Below, one piece after another: positions 8,508 to 20,700 of a stretch of 64,000 nt of DNA. Source of the stretch: Planctomycetota bacterium (GTDB lineage: Bacteria > Planctomycetota > Planctomycetia > Pirellulales > Pirellulaceae); NCBI GenBank assembly GCA_026692905.1, contig JAPLNL010000032.1:21073-85072 (forward strand). The letters run 5' to 3'. The notes under the pieces are model-generated. The model did not search any database and was not told where the DNA came from. It worked only from the letters and a program-made list of their open reading frames with translations. The position numbers were made by a program, and so were the translations under genes. Position 1 is the stretch's first letter. Each line of letters begins with the position of its first letter.

Positions 8508-8522
8508 CAAAAGCCTGTTTTT

Positions 8523-8560
8523 AGCGAGCAAAACGCTTCACAGCGTTGCCCGCTCGCTTA
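8523..8560. repeat. Second REP-like hairpin touching the trmD stop
   Basis: AGCGAGCAAAACGCT (8523-8537) pairs with AGCGTTGCCCGCTCGCT (8542-8558) apart from a small bulge; the complement of the TTA at 8558-8560 is the stop of trmD. It may serve as transcription terminator of the ffh-rpsP-trmD operon. Confidence 0.6.
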
Positions 8561-9259
8561 CGCATCGCCTTCTTTTTCGAACAAGTCGTTGCGCTTGAGT
8601 TTGGTCGTATTGAGAGATTGTTCCGCTCTCCAATTTGCGATCCGTTTGTGATCACCGCTCAATAGAACATCTGGTACCGCGTGCCCTCGAAACTCAGCAG
8701 GACGGGTGTATTGAGGAAACTCCAGCATCCTGTTGCCGCGAGAGAAGGAATCATCCCAGCTGCTCTGCTCGTCCCCCAGGACGCCAGGAATCATTCGCAC
8801 CGTGGAATCCACGACGACCATCGAAGCAACTTCACCGCCATTCAAGACGTAGTCGCCGACGCTGAGCTCCAATGGGTTAAGGATATCAATGACGCGTTGG
8901 TCGAATCCTTCGTATCGACCGCAGAGCAAAATCATCCGATCGAAGCGTGCGATTTCCTCCACACGACGTTGGTCCAATCTGTCACCTTGGGGAGTCATCA
9001 TGACAACAACCCCTGGTTTCTCCGACATTTGCTGAACAGCTTCGACGCAGAGAACCACTGGGTCGACACAAATGAGCATACCGGGACCACCACCGTAAGG
9101 CTTATCATCAATCTTGTGATGCTTGGTGTCCGTCGACCACTCTCGCAAATCGTGGATATGGATTTCCACCAATCCACGATCGATTGCTTTGGCTAGCAAA
9201 CTTTGTGTGAGATATCCCGCGAAAATTTGCGGGAAGAGAGTGATAATGTCAAATCGCAC
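8558..9259 (-). CDS. trmD: tRNA (guanine-N1-)-methyltransferase TrmD
   Basis: A 233-residue protein with all TrmD landmarks: MRFDIITLFP start, PYGGGPGM, the trefoil-knot SAM-binding segments CGRYEGFDQRV and LSVGDYVLNGGE, and PDVLLSGDH near the end. TrmD methylates G37 of tRNAs next to the anticodon and prevents frameshifting. It is the last gene of a minus-strand group with rpsP (9-base gap; stop of rpsP to start of trmD) and ffh. In many bacteria rimM lies between rpsP and trmD; it is absent here. Confidence 0.96.
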   Translation of the reverse strand: MRFDIITLFPQIFAGYLTQSLLAKAIDRGLVEIHIHDLREWSTDTKHHKIDDKPYGGGPGMLICVDPVVLCVEAVQQMSEKPGVVVMMTPQGDRLDQRRVEEIARFDRMILLCGRYEGFDQRVIDILNPLELSVGDYVLNGGEVASMVVVDSTVRMIPGVLGDEQSSWDDSFSRGNRMLEFPQYTRPAEFRGHAVPDVLLSGDHKRIANWRAEQSLNTTKLKRNDLFEKEGDA

Positions 9260-9267
9260 TGCAAATG

Positions 9268-9591
9268 CTATGACGCAGCAACTGGATGCTTAGCGACTAC
9301 ACCAATTCGAGCCAGAGCATCAGCTTGCTGTTGCAAGTGAGTTCCCTTGGAGCCGTACTTTTTGATGAGTACCTGAACGTTTTCGCTTGGCTGAGCACCA
9401 ACGCTGAGCCAGTAGTCGATTCGTTCACCCTTGATAATGGCTCGGGCGTCAACTTCCTTGCACATTGGGTCATAGTGGCCCAGTTCTTCTAACACTCGAC
9501 CGTCGCGTGGGCAACGCTGATCGATGGCGCAAAGACGATAAAACGGGCGATTTTTTCTGCCCAAACGCTTCATTCGAATACGAACCGACAC
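9268..9591 (-). CDS. rpsP: 30S ribosomal protein S16
   Basis: A 107-residue protein starting SVRIRMKRLGRKNRPFYRL, with ALDQ-like and RDGRVLEELGHYDP segments characteristic of bS16. It is a small-subunit assembly protein. It follows ffh by about 106 bases and precedes trmD by 8 bases on the same strand, fitting the widespread ffh-rpsP-trmD arrangement. Length is slightly above the common 80-90 residues because of a C-terminal extension (HLQQQADALARIGV and a basic tail). Confidence 0.96.
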   Translation of the reverse strand: MSVRIRMKRLGRKNRPFYRLCAIDQRCPRDGRVLEELGHYDPMCKEVDARAIIKGERIDYWLSVGAQPSENVQVLIKKYGSKGTHLQQQADALARIGVVAKHPVAAS

Positions 9592-9697
9592 TGTGCTAAT
9601 TCTCCGTGAAAATTGAGTTTGCGAGGGTGGAAATGATAACGACTCCGGTTGAGCATGTGGAGACGTATTTCCCCTATTTTTTGATTTGAGTGGGTTC

Positions 9698-11170
9698 TTA
9701 GCCCCGTTTTTTCTTCCGCAGGAGCCTTTCTCGCTCCTTTTGCATCTTTTCTCGCTCCTTTGGGGTCAGGCGTTTTCCCGTACTTTGCTTAACTCGCATC
9801 CCTTCCATAGGATTATTGGGATTGTTCGCCATCATTCCTTGCATTTGCTGGAGCATTTTCATTTTGTCACCCATGCTGCCTGAGGTCGCCATTTGGAGCA
9901 TTGGGGCCAGCATTTCGAACTGTTTGACCAAGTCGCTCACTTGATTTGGCTGAACGCCGCAACCTTTCGCGATTCGGTTTTTCCTGGATGGGTCGATGAC
10001 CTTTGGGTTTTTGCGTTCCTCTGGGGTCATGGAGTCGACGATACCCGTGAGCCGACGCATTTCTTTGTCGCTATCTGCGTTGGCCATCATTTTCGAAAGA
10101 TCGCCCATGCCGGGCATGAGAGTTAGCATTTTGGTCATCAGCCCTGGTTTCCTGAGCTTTTGCATCATGTCGCGGAAGTCGCCCAGGGTGAAAATCCCCT
10201 TGGACATTCGCTCTTCGAGCTGCTTCCGCTCTTTTTCATCGATGAGCTTGTGGGCTTCGCGGGCAACTTCAAGGATGTCACCCATTTCGAGGATTCGGCT
10301 CGCCATTCCCTCAGGACGGAACGGTTCCAAAGCGTCCATATGCTCGCCGGTCCCGATAAACTTGATCGGAACTTGAGTCACCGCTTTAACGCTCAGTAGT
10401 GCTCCACCTCGGGCGTCGCCATCCAGTTTGGTCATGATGACGCCATCGAGCGTCAGAGCTTGATTGAATGCTTTCGCGCTATTGACCGCATCTTGGCCAG
10501 TCATACCATCGACCACTAAAAACACCTGTTGAGGTGCAATTTGCTTGTCGATTTGCTTGAGCTGGTCCATCAATTCTTGATCGATGGCCAACCGCCCAGC
10601 AGTATCGAATATCGCAACGTCCGCTCCTGCAGCTTTGGCGGCAGCAAGTCCTTCGCGGCAAACCGCGACCGGATCACTAGCGCCAACTTTGCTGAACACG
10701 CCGACGTTTAGCTGTGTTCCGAGCACATGGAGTTGCTCGATAGCGGCGGGCCGTTGCAAGTCGGCTGCGATGAGGAATGGTTTTAGTTTCTTTTCCTTGA
10801 CGAGCAGGGCCAGCTTACCGCAAGTTGTCGTTTTTCCCGCTCCCTGAAGGCCACACATCATAATGGTGGTCAGTTCACCTCGGCGCATCGGAATCGCGTT
10901 ATCTACGGGGCCAAGGAGGGCGACCAGCTCTTCGTAAACGATTTTGACCAATTCTTCATGCGGGCGAAGCGAAAGCAGGACTCTTCGTCCCGCAGCAGCT
11001 TCGGAGACGTCGGCCATGAATTTCCGAACCACATCAATATTCACGTCCGCCTCAACCATGGATTTTTCAACCATGGCCAAACCATCGCGCATGTTGGCTT
11101 CCGTAAGTTTCCCTTTGCCTCGGAGCGATTGGAAAGCGCCTTGTAGGCCTTCTTGAAGCGACTGAAACAT
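9698..11170 (-). CDS. ffh: Signal recognition particle protein Ffh (SRP54)
   Basis: The frame extends to 11338, but the conserved N-terminus MFQSLQEGLQGAFQSLRGKG starts at the ATG at 11170, giving 490 residues. The NG GTPase domain shows GLQGAGKTTTCGKLA, DTAGRLAIDQELM and TKLDGDARGGALLS; the M domain is methionine-rich (for example MGDKMKMLQQMQGMM) and ends in a basic tail. Ffh binds 4.5S RNA and signal sequences and targets nascent membrane proteins to the translocon. It is the first gene of the group with rpsP and trmD. Confidence 0.96.
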   Translation of the reverse strand: MFQSLQEGLQGAFQSLRGKGKLTEANMRDGLAMVEKSMVEADVNIDVVRKFMADVSEAAAGRRVLLSLRPHEELVKIVYEELVALLGPVDNAIPMRRGELTTIMMCGLQGAGKTTTCGKLALLVKEKKLKPFLIAADLQRPAAIEQLHVLGTQLNVGVFSKVGASDPVAVCREGLAAAKAAGADVAIFDTAGRLAIDQELMDQLKQIDKQIAPQQVFLVVDGMTGQDAVNSAKAFNQALTLDGVIMTKLDGDARGGALLSVKAVTQVPIKFIGTGEHMDALEPFRPEGMASRILEMGDILEVAREAHKLIDEKERKQLEERMSKGIFTLGDFRDMMQKLRKPGLMTKMLTLMPGMGDLSKMMANADSDKEMRRLTGIVDSMTPEERKNPKVIDPSRKNRIAKGCGVQPNQVSDLVKQFEMLAPMLQMATSGSMGDKMKMLQQMQGMMANNPNNPMEGMRVKQSTGKRLTPKEREKMQKERERLLRKKKRG

Positions 11171-11756
11171 TTTTATTGAGGTTTTGCAGAAGGGGAAGTG
11201 AAGGAATGAGACAAATGACAAATGGGAGAGGAGAGGGAGAGGGACCGGCCCCTGAAAACATGTTGTCGTCCTGTAATTTGTATTCGGGTGCATGAATCTC
11301 CGAAAGACTCGTGATCGAATTTTGAGCTCTTTTGGCAATTTCTGTAAAAACGAGAGCTACTGTTAGATGGTGGACGCTTCAAGAGATTGGGAAAGTGGTT
11401 CTCGGAACCGGAAAGAGCGGATTCTGTGGTGAAAAGCTTATTCGTATGGTCGAGGAAGCGTACAAACCCCGACTTGAGCACTTTTTTGCGATTAGAGTCG
11501 CATCGAGCCCGAAAGGGGAACTTTTGCAGCCCACCCCCCCTCCAAGCCAAGCATTCAATTGTGTGGATCGTGCCAGTTATAGGGCTTTTTGGAAGCAAGT
11601 AGTGGATTTAAAACGACTTGCAAGCCAGGAAGTCGGATCTAACTGCACTTGATTCGTTGCAATGTTTGCGACGCGAATTAGACTCGAAATTGCGAGTCAC
11701 TATTGTCTCGCTTACTGTTTTGGCCCTTGTTTATGGCACCTGATTGAGGTTTGTCG
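11171..11756. other. Divergent intergenic region upstream of ffh and the giant gene
   Basis: About 586 bases with only short, poorly coding frames on both strands. It must contain the promoters of ffh (minus) and of the giant protein gene (plus). A TTGAGG at 11744-11749 is the only evident ribosome-binding candidate, for the giant gene. I see no palindromic repeat here. Confidence 0.6.
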
Positions 11757-14700
11757 ATGACCACCGTCGGTTTCGGAAGTGGTTCTTTTTCCAACAACAT
11801 CCCCCGAAAAGATCGCGGAAGGAAGCGTAAACAGCTTTCCGTTCGTCAATCGCTTTTGGAATCTTTAGAAGCTAGGCATTTGATGGCTGCGGGACCGCAG
11901 CTCATCGGTGTTCAGCCAAATGAAGGTTCCTTGATCGCGTTGGGAAGCACCGGCGCGAACGCGACGGTGTTGAATGTTAGTCCTCGTGAAATAACTTTGC
12001 GGTTCGACGATACGTCCGCGATTGACGCGAGTACTTTCTCAGGCATTCAAATCAAGCGAGCTGGTGCAGACGCGATCTTAGAGTCGGCGTACGTCAGCAC
12101 GGACCTTGGCACCAATGGTCAGGTTGTCCTGGACTTTAGTGCGTCCCTTCCTGGGCAGCAAGGAAATGGCCTCGAATTGCGGTTCACGCAATCTGCTCGC
12201 ACGTCGAGTATCACTGGCAAGCCTGCGAGTTGGCCAATTTTGAGTGTTGCTGGAAGCCGTATTAACATCGACCTTAATACCTTGGCCGGCAATAAAACGA
12301 CGGCCTCGGATCTGATTCAAGCGATGAATGCTGACTCGCAGGTGTCCGCCAAAGTATTGGTGAAAAGACTGCGAGGTGTTGAGAGCACGATTATTGCCGA
12401 TACGGTAACCTCGGGGCGTATCTTTACTTTGCAAGGTGCCGATTCGGCACGCGTCTCTTCGAATTTGAACTCCGGCAGCAACACGCTCCAAGTGGAGTTC
12501 ATATCGACGCGTCCGGGAACTTCGGGAGCGAATAGCAAAGTCGAATTCATCTCTCGAGACTTCGGAGGGCAATTGCCACCGATAGTTACAGTCACAGGAC
12601 AAACCGTTCGAGTCGAGGTGAATAGCAACTCTCGATTCTTGACGACGGTTCAAGAAGTTGTCGATGCGATCAACAACTCTTCAGAAGCTTCGCTTGTTTT
12701 GCAGGCTAGGCTAATTAGCGGATCGACCTCCGCTCGTGTTGGGGGGAATTTCACATCGCTTACGACACTGACTTTGGTCTCAGGCGACGACGTTGCAATT
12801 ACCCCAGCGTACATCGGTTTCGGCGACAATGATCGAGAGATTGTGGTTCGATTCGCAGAAACATTGCCTGATGATTTCTATCTGATCGACATATTGGGAA
12901 GCGGTCCATTCGCTCTGCGAAACACTTCAGGGCTGCCGTTTAACGGTGGAGTGAACAAAAGCGTTCGATTTGATTTGGATCTGGGGACGACCATTCAAGC
13001 GGTTGTGCCACAGCCTGTCATTCGCTCGGCAAGCGGCGTTTTGACCCAACTGCGCAATCAAATCTATGTTTACTTTAACGACGATGACCTCAATACGGTT
13101 GAAGCGGTTAAGCCTGATTTCTATCAGCTTGTTTACACTGGGAATACGCTCAGTGGCTTAGATGACATCTCGATAAAGCCATCCAGTGTTAGCTATGACG
13201 CTTCACTGAATCGAGTTGCTTTAACATTCAATCGCAACATTGATGCATTCGTTAACCCCAGCACCAACGAACTCCTTCCAATCGCGGCGATGCGGTTGAG
13301 GATTGGTAATAGTGAATCACCAACAGGTTCGCAGGCGACCGTGATTAATCCCGTCGCCGATCCTGGAAGTCGCTTTGCGAGCGCCACCGATTTGGGTAGC
13401 GCCTGGCTTGCGGGTGCTGGTGCGAAAGCCGCTATCGTAAATTCGGACATTCGCAACACCACGTCTTATCCACTGGATTACCCAGGCGCGAACGACGAGC
13501 AAGGAAACCGTGACAATCGATACCAGCATCACGTGACTCGTGTCGACACGGACGGAATTGCGGTTATCAGTTACAATTTTTCGGCACAGCTTGGCACAGC
13601 AAATCAGAGCGTACAGCTCAATACGATCACGGACGCGCAAAAGGTAATGGTTCGTCAGGTGATGTCGCTGTACGAGCGGTATCTGGGCGTTCGCTTCACC
13701 GAAAGTGACAATCTTGGGTTCACGATCGCAGTTGGCGATATGCAAGCGATCAATTCGCTGACATCGTTGACTACAGTAGAAGCCAATAGTCCGGGAGGGC
13801 TGACGTACGCAGCAGGGCCACTTTTGTCTAATCCAACTCAGTCGGCAGTCATTATCGACGGTCAGGACTTCAACACCGCAGACGATAATTTGTTTGGAAC
13901 GGAGCTATTCCGTTCCTTCATGCGCGGAATTGGTGTCTTGCTTGGTTTGGGCAGTGCAGACGAAATGCCGCAAGCAACGGTTCAGAACAATTCTCCGATA
14001 ACGGATCCCAATGTCGAACAAGTATTCCCTGGAAACGCAGACATCCTCCACGGGCAGTTTGTATTGCGTCCAGAAGGTAAGGATATTGATCTTTATAAAT
14101 TCTCAATTCCAGCTCAGGGCGGGCGATTGCAATTGCAAGTTGCAGCAGAACGTCAGTCAGACTCGAGCTTGCTGGACGCTTCCCTACGTCTCTACCGAAA
14201 CGATGGAACAGCGACCAAGCCAGTGTGGACAGAAATCGCAGCAAACGAAGATTACTTTAGCGCGGATCCTCGGATCAATCTCGATTTTGTTCGGGGGGGC
14301 GATTACGTCATTGGAGTGAGTGCCAAGGGGAACACATCCTACGACCCGAATGTGGAAGATTCCGGTTTGGGCGGTAAGTCAGAAGGAAAGTATCAGCTCC
14401 GCATTGACTATAAGCCACCTGCAGCATCTTCGTTGGTCGATGTAAACGGGGCTCCGACAGCAATTGATGGAGATGGAAATGGTCGACCAGGTGGTGTTTT
14501 CAATTACTGGTTTGTTCCGACACGACCAGACCGGGCAATTGTTGTTCCAGGAACTCCAGACACATCGGCGTATACGGTTTGGGTTGACAAGGTTGCTGCG
14601 GCAGGCGGAAACGGAACACTCGCAAGACCGTACAACACTATCGCGGCCGCTTTGCTTGATGCTGGCAATGTAACGCGCGCTGACGCCACAGGAACTCGTG

Positions 14701-17700
14701 CTGTGACGGTACGTATTCTTGGCAACACGGCAAGCCGAGCCTACGAAGTTGGATTCAATCGTTTCGGCATTGCTCTTGCGGATGGGGCCACTTTCGATGC
14801 GCCTAAGAACGTAACAGTAATGATCGATGCTGGTGCCATTATCAAAATGGGACGAGCAAGGATCAGCGCGGGTAGCTCGACCGTCAGTGTCGACCGAAGC
14901 GGTGGAACTCTGCAATTGCTTGGCATACCAGACACGAGAGTCATAGTAACCTCAATCAATGACACAGTTGGCATAGGTGTCAATCCGGATAGGACTCCGC
15001 CTGCCCCCGCTCCTGGAGATTGGGGCGGAATCGACTTCCGAAATCGAATCGACGGCAGTGACGAGACTCGAGTTGATAAGGAACGAAATGGCTTATTCTT
15101 GAACGCGGTAGTTCATTCCGACATACGCTATGGCGGTGGCCAAGTTGTTGTGGATGGTGTTTCTCAAATTATCACCCCGATTAACCTAATCGACTCAAGA
15201 CCGGCTGTTTACAACAATTTAATTACCCGAAGTGCAGACGCTGCACTTTCCGCGACTCCCAATAGTTTCAAAGAAGATGACTTTTTGGATCCTCGTTCTC
15301 AAGCGAATGGGTTCTTCATTCCGGACTATGATCGAGTTGGACCAGATATTCATGGCAACAAGGTAATCAACAACACGTTGAATGGCTTGTTCGTCAAAAC
15401 GAAGACGGGAGTCGCAGACACTCTCGAGACGTTAACCGTATCGGCGCGTTTTGATGACATCGATATCCCTTATGTCATCGGCGAGAATCTTGTGGTGGCA
15501 GGAACACCTGGAGGGGGCGTTATTGACACCGCATCACCTCCGACCACAGTCGTAACGTTAAATCCACTTGCAGTCGGTTCTCTTGCAGCGGGGACTTACA
15601 ATTACAGATTGGTTTACGTGGATGCAGCTGGCAATGAAAGTCTGGCGTCGATTCCAACCTCGTCGCTTACCGTTGCAGCAAACAGCTCGATCTCTTTGGC
15701 GAATTTGCCGCCGATTGGCGGTGGTTTGCCCTATGTTGCACGCCGACTCTATCGAAGCGATTCGACCGGAGCTGGCACCTATCGATTTGTATCGCAGCTT
15801 AATGCAGTCGCGAACACCTTTGTCGACAATGGCTCCGTTACTGGCGGTGCTCTTGTTCCGCTCAATATCAAGGTTCGATCGCGTTTAAATGGCGGCCTCG
15901 TGATCGATGCAGGTTCGATTTTGAAGTTCCGCGGTTCTAGGATTGAACTCCGTGACGGTGGCTCTCTCATTGCGGAGGGAACGTCTTCGCTTCCAATCGT
16001 GATGACGAGTTTGAACGACAATCGATATGGATTCGGAGGTACGTTTGATACCGCGAACACACGGGGAACAAGGTCTCCAGTCGCCGGGGACTGGGGCGGT
16101 ATATTTGTAGGTCAGGGGTCCGCCGCTTCGTTGGACTACGATCGCCTTTCGTACGCTGGCGGCACCACTCGTATTGAAGGCGGTTTTGCATCGTTCAATG
16201 CGATAGAAGTTCATCAAGCAGACTTCAGGATGTCGAACTCCAGATTGGAGAGCAGCGCTTCGGGCATAGAGACAAGTTCGTCATCTCGCGTTGGGCGTGG
16301 TACCAATACGGCGGCGGGCATTTTTGTTCGCGGCTCGCAACCAATCCTGGTCAACAATCGCATTATTGATAATGCAGGGCCAGCCATTAGCATTGACGTG
16401 AACTCGTTGAATTCCGACTTGATCAATGATCACGGACGCGTCACTGGCGAAATCGGGCTTACCGAGGACTTCGTTGAGAATCAAGGACCTTTGATCACAG
16501 GGAATCGATTGTCCCGCAATTCCATTAACGGGTTGTTCGTGCGAGGGCAGACACTCACGACGCAAAGTGTTTGGGATGACACCGACATCGTGCACGTATT
16601 GCAAAACGAAGTCATTTCGTCCAACACCTACACTTTGGGTGGGGTAAAACTCCTGAGTAAAAACTCCCAGAGTTTGGTTGTGAAACTTCTCGGTGATTCG
16701 GCTGGCTTCACAGCCACTGGAGTTCCGCTAGACATTAACGATCGAATCGGCGGGAGTGTTTCCCTTGTTGGAACACCATCGGCTCCGGTCATTTTGACTT
16801 CGATCAGCGACTGTAGCGTTGGTGCTGGCTTTACGCTAGATGGTCAAGCTCAGATTGACACCATTAACTCTTGCTCATCGCAATCCACGATTGGAGCGGA
16901 TGTTGTCGTGATCATGGACGAATCGGCCTCTATGTTTTTTGCACAGCAGTTTTCGGTTCAGCTCATCGCGGATCTGGAAGCCGGTTTCCAAAGTGCAGGT
17001 ATTGGTAAGAGTGCTGGAAATCGATACGGACTTGTTGGATACGCCAATGCGAATGACATACCGAGAACTATTCCAGTGGGCGCAAACGGCGAACTATTTG
17101 GCACGTCAACGGAATATGGCATTGCATCCAATGCAAACTTAGTCGTTGACGGCGCGATTGAAGATGGCTGGGCAGCGATTGACTTCACGTTAAAGAATTA
17201 CACCTTCCGGCAGAACGCAGCCAAGTATGCGATCCTTGTAACAAACGAAGATCGCGACGAAATCTCGACGCAAAGCAAGCAGGATCTGATCGATCGGCTG
17301 AATGCGCAAGGGGTTATTCTCAACGGGATTTACGAAGCAGCGGTTGAAGACGCGACGGGAGCTCAGCCGTTCTTGGCGCTCGACAATCAAACGCGAGTCT
17401 ACAAGGCAGACGGATCAGGTGGATTCAACACGGAACTGGGTGGTAGAGTCGCAGTTCCTTCGCCTTATCCGTTCAGCCAAGGCACAACAGAGCCTGATTA
17501 CATCGACATCACCTTTGCCACAAACGGCATTTTTGGCGATATCGAACAAATCCAAGTAGGCGGTACAACAACTCAGAGTTTCAGCAACACATTGGTCACT
17601 ACCTTTATCGGTCAGGCAGGGGCTGGAATTGGTCAGCCAGGCGACTGGAAGGGTGTCGAAGCTCAGACCTACAGCAACGACCGAAATGTTGCGTCGACAA

Positions 17701-20700
17701 CGGAGCGAGAATCGGCTCGAGCAAGTGCACCTTCCTCCAATGAGACGCCTTCGACCTCTCAGTATTTGGGGCAACTCGCAAAACTAGCGACGAGCGGAGA
17801 TGAAAACGCACGGCTCGGATTTGAGATCCAAGCGACCTTGAACAAGCCAAGTGATGTCGATGTTTACAGCTTTACGGCGAACGGGGGAACCGAAGTTTGG
17901 TTCGATATCGACCGCACAACCTTGGGGTTGGATTCTGTCGTTGAATTGATTTCAGCAGATGGAACCATCCTCGCTCTCTCCGATGATTCCTATCTTGAAG
18001 AGACTCAATCGTCGACGCATCCGTTGTACTCCGCTCTGAGCGGCAACAGCGTCAATCCATTGCGAAAAGGCTCTCTGATCCAAGTTCCACGCACATCGTT
18101 GGGTGAGGCGAGAGACGATTACGGAACGAATCCAAAAGATGCTGGGATGCGAGTCTTGTTGCCAGGCCAAGCGAACCAAGCGACGCTTTACCATGTCCGA
18201 GTGCGCAGCAGCAATCAAAATCCCGGTCAAGCGGCCGGTACACCTGCTTTGAGCAATCCCTCGTCCGTTGGAAAAGGATTATCCCGAGGATCGTATCAGT
18301 TGCAAATTCGTTTGGGGGAAACCCAAGAGTTCCCTGGCACCTCAGTCAGTTATGCAGACATTAGGTATGCAGCCAACGGGATTACACTGTCCGGAGTTCC
18401 GCGTCATTCCCCGCTAGTTGGTGAAACCGCAGAAGTTCAGATAACAAACAATGACGTTTTTGCGAACGCACAAGAGCTGGGCAATATTGTTCAGAGCGAT
18501 CGTCAAACAATTTCCGTTGCTGGCACACTGAGCAGTGGGACCGACGTCGACTGGTTTGCATTCTCGATCAATTACCAGTCGTTGATTAGTCCTTTGGCGA
18601 AGTACCTGTCGACCGTATTCGATGTTGACTATGCCGATGGAATCGGTCGTGCAGACATGTCGATGTACCTATTTGACTCGACTGGCAGATTGGTGCAATT
18701 CGGTGAGAACAGCAACATCCTCGATGACCGCGCTACCGCGGCCCGAGGAGCTGACAATACGGATTTAGGACGTGGCTCTGCCGGATCTCTCGATCCATTC
18801 ATCGGTTCGGTGGAACTTCCGGCAGGACGTTATTTCTTGGCCTTGACCAATCGAACTCAAGTCCCATCGGTTATCGCAAACCGTCTCAATCGTACGGGAA
18901 CACAAAACGATTCTGGGGTTCGAATTCAGCCTATTAATAGCGGACGATTTATTGTCGAGGATCGGGTGGGTAATGACAGGCTTGGAGCCGCAGCTCAGGC
19001 ACCAATTACGCCAACTTTCCTACCGCAATCGTCGCGAGTGGAGTACACACTCGGAGACTTGCCGATGTACGTAACTCGCGATCGCGGCCTTCAAAACGAA
19101 GTCTACATTGCTAATTCGTTTACGGGGGTCGCATCCAACTTTGTTGGAACGAACTCCGAAGACATCCGGGACATCGCCATGCGTCCAAACGGTGATATTC
19201 GGGCATTCCGTAGCTTGGAACAAGGTGGAGGGGACGCCAATGCAGCCTACATTAACGTTGATTCAGGCACTGGAGCAACCACGGTTGTTGGGAATTTAGG
19301 GATCATCACGAACCGCCTTGTCACAAGCTCAGCAAATCCTCCAACAATCGATTTGGCGGTCGAAAATGCTGGACTTGATGTTGAAGCGTTGACATTCACA
19401 GAATTCCAAGGTGGCGAGACTGGATTCCTTATTGCCAACCGAAAGGGAGGTATTGGAACGCAATATACCAACAACGTTTTGTATCGTTTCGATCCCAATA
19501 CCGGCCGGGGAATCAGTGCACCTGCCTTGGATAACGCTTTCAATATTATTACTGGAGGCACCCCTAATCCGCCGGATATTATTTTGGGCGCTGGAACGAA
19601 TATTACCGAACGTGGTTTTATCCAGACAGCATCCCCTGCGGGAACCACTTCCACGACGCTCGCGGTGACTGAGGCCACACAAGTGCGTTCGTCAACCCGC
19701 TCGCTTGTTCGCGATGGAGACTCCGTAACAATCCGTGTTCTTCCGAATACGATTGTTAATTTTGAATTCAACTCCGGCCCTGAGCTTTTGTTGAATTTCG
19801 ATCCAACTGCAATTCCGTCAAGGCAGTTGAACAACGGCGATCGGTTCGTTATCGATGGGATTAATTACCAAATTGAAACCGGATCGGTATCCACTGTTCC
19901 ACCTGGATTTAGGACGGTTTTTTATTCGGCTTCGATGACCAACGAGCAGTTTGTCGAATCGCTTCGCCAAGCGGTGCCAAGCACGATTCAAATCGGTTTC
20001 GATGGAACGCGAGTTAACTTTGGAAGAGCAACTACGGGGTCCTTTGGTACACTGGTCGCACGTGGGGTTGCATTCGATGTAGGCTCAACTGGTAATGTAG
20101 CCAGCGGCAGAATTCCGGTTGATTTCTATGCAGAAGATACAGCCGAAACAATCGCTGTCCGTTTGGCGCAAGTAATTACAGGTGCAGGTTTTGCGGGACT
20201 ATCCGCGGCAACCAACGGTAATTTAGTACAGCTTGTGGGCGCAGATTTCTTGTCTGCCACAGGTAGTTCGACTGCAGTTGGGGTGGCGCCTGGTGGCAAT
20301 GTTACAGGTATTGCTGGGATAGGCTCCGCGTTGTTCGCTGTTAGTGATCAAGGTGGATTGTATCGAGTTTCAGCGGCTGCACTCGCAGGAAACACACCGG
20401 GGGCGATTGGAAGTTATGTTGCAGGTTCGTACCAGTTGCGTGGAATTCAATTCAATGCGTTGACCGCTGGCCCAAGAAACCTCGAAGGTGGCCGCTACGC
20501 CAATCTTCTTTTTGGTACAGACGTCAATGGAAGAACCTACGCGTTTAACACCAATGGCGAATTGCAGAATGTGTTTTCGAATGGCCAGTCTTCAGTCGCG
20601 ACGGGAATTAGCGGTGCGAACGGTATCGCCTTTTCCAACTTGGACTTCAACCTCTGGCACCAAACCACTCGCCGTGGCACCGACGCCGGCCATGGAATCA

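Noticed and set aside
11332..11652. Open frames in the ffh/giant gene spacer on both strands
   Set aside because: Composition is not protein-like, no start signal is visible and no family is recognised.
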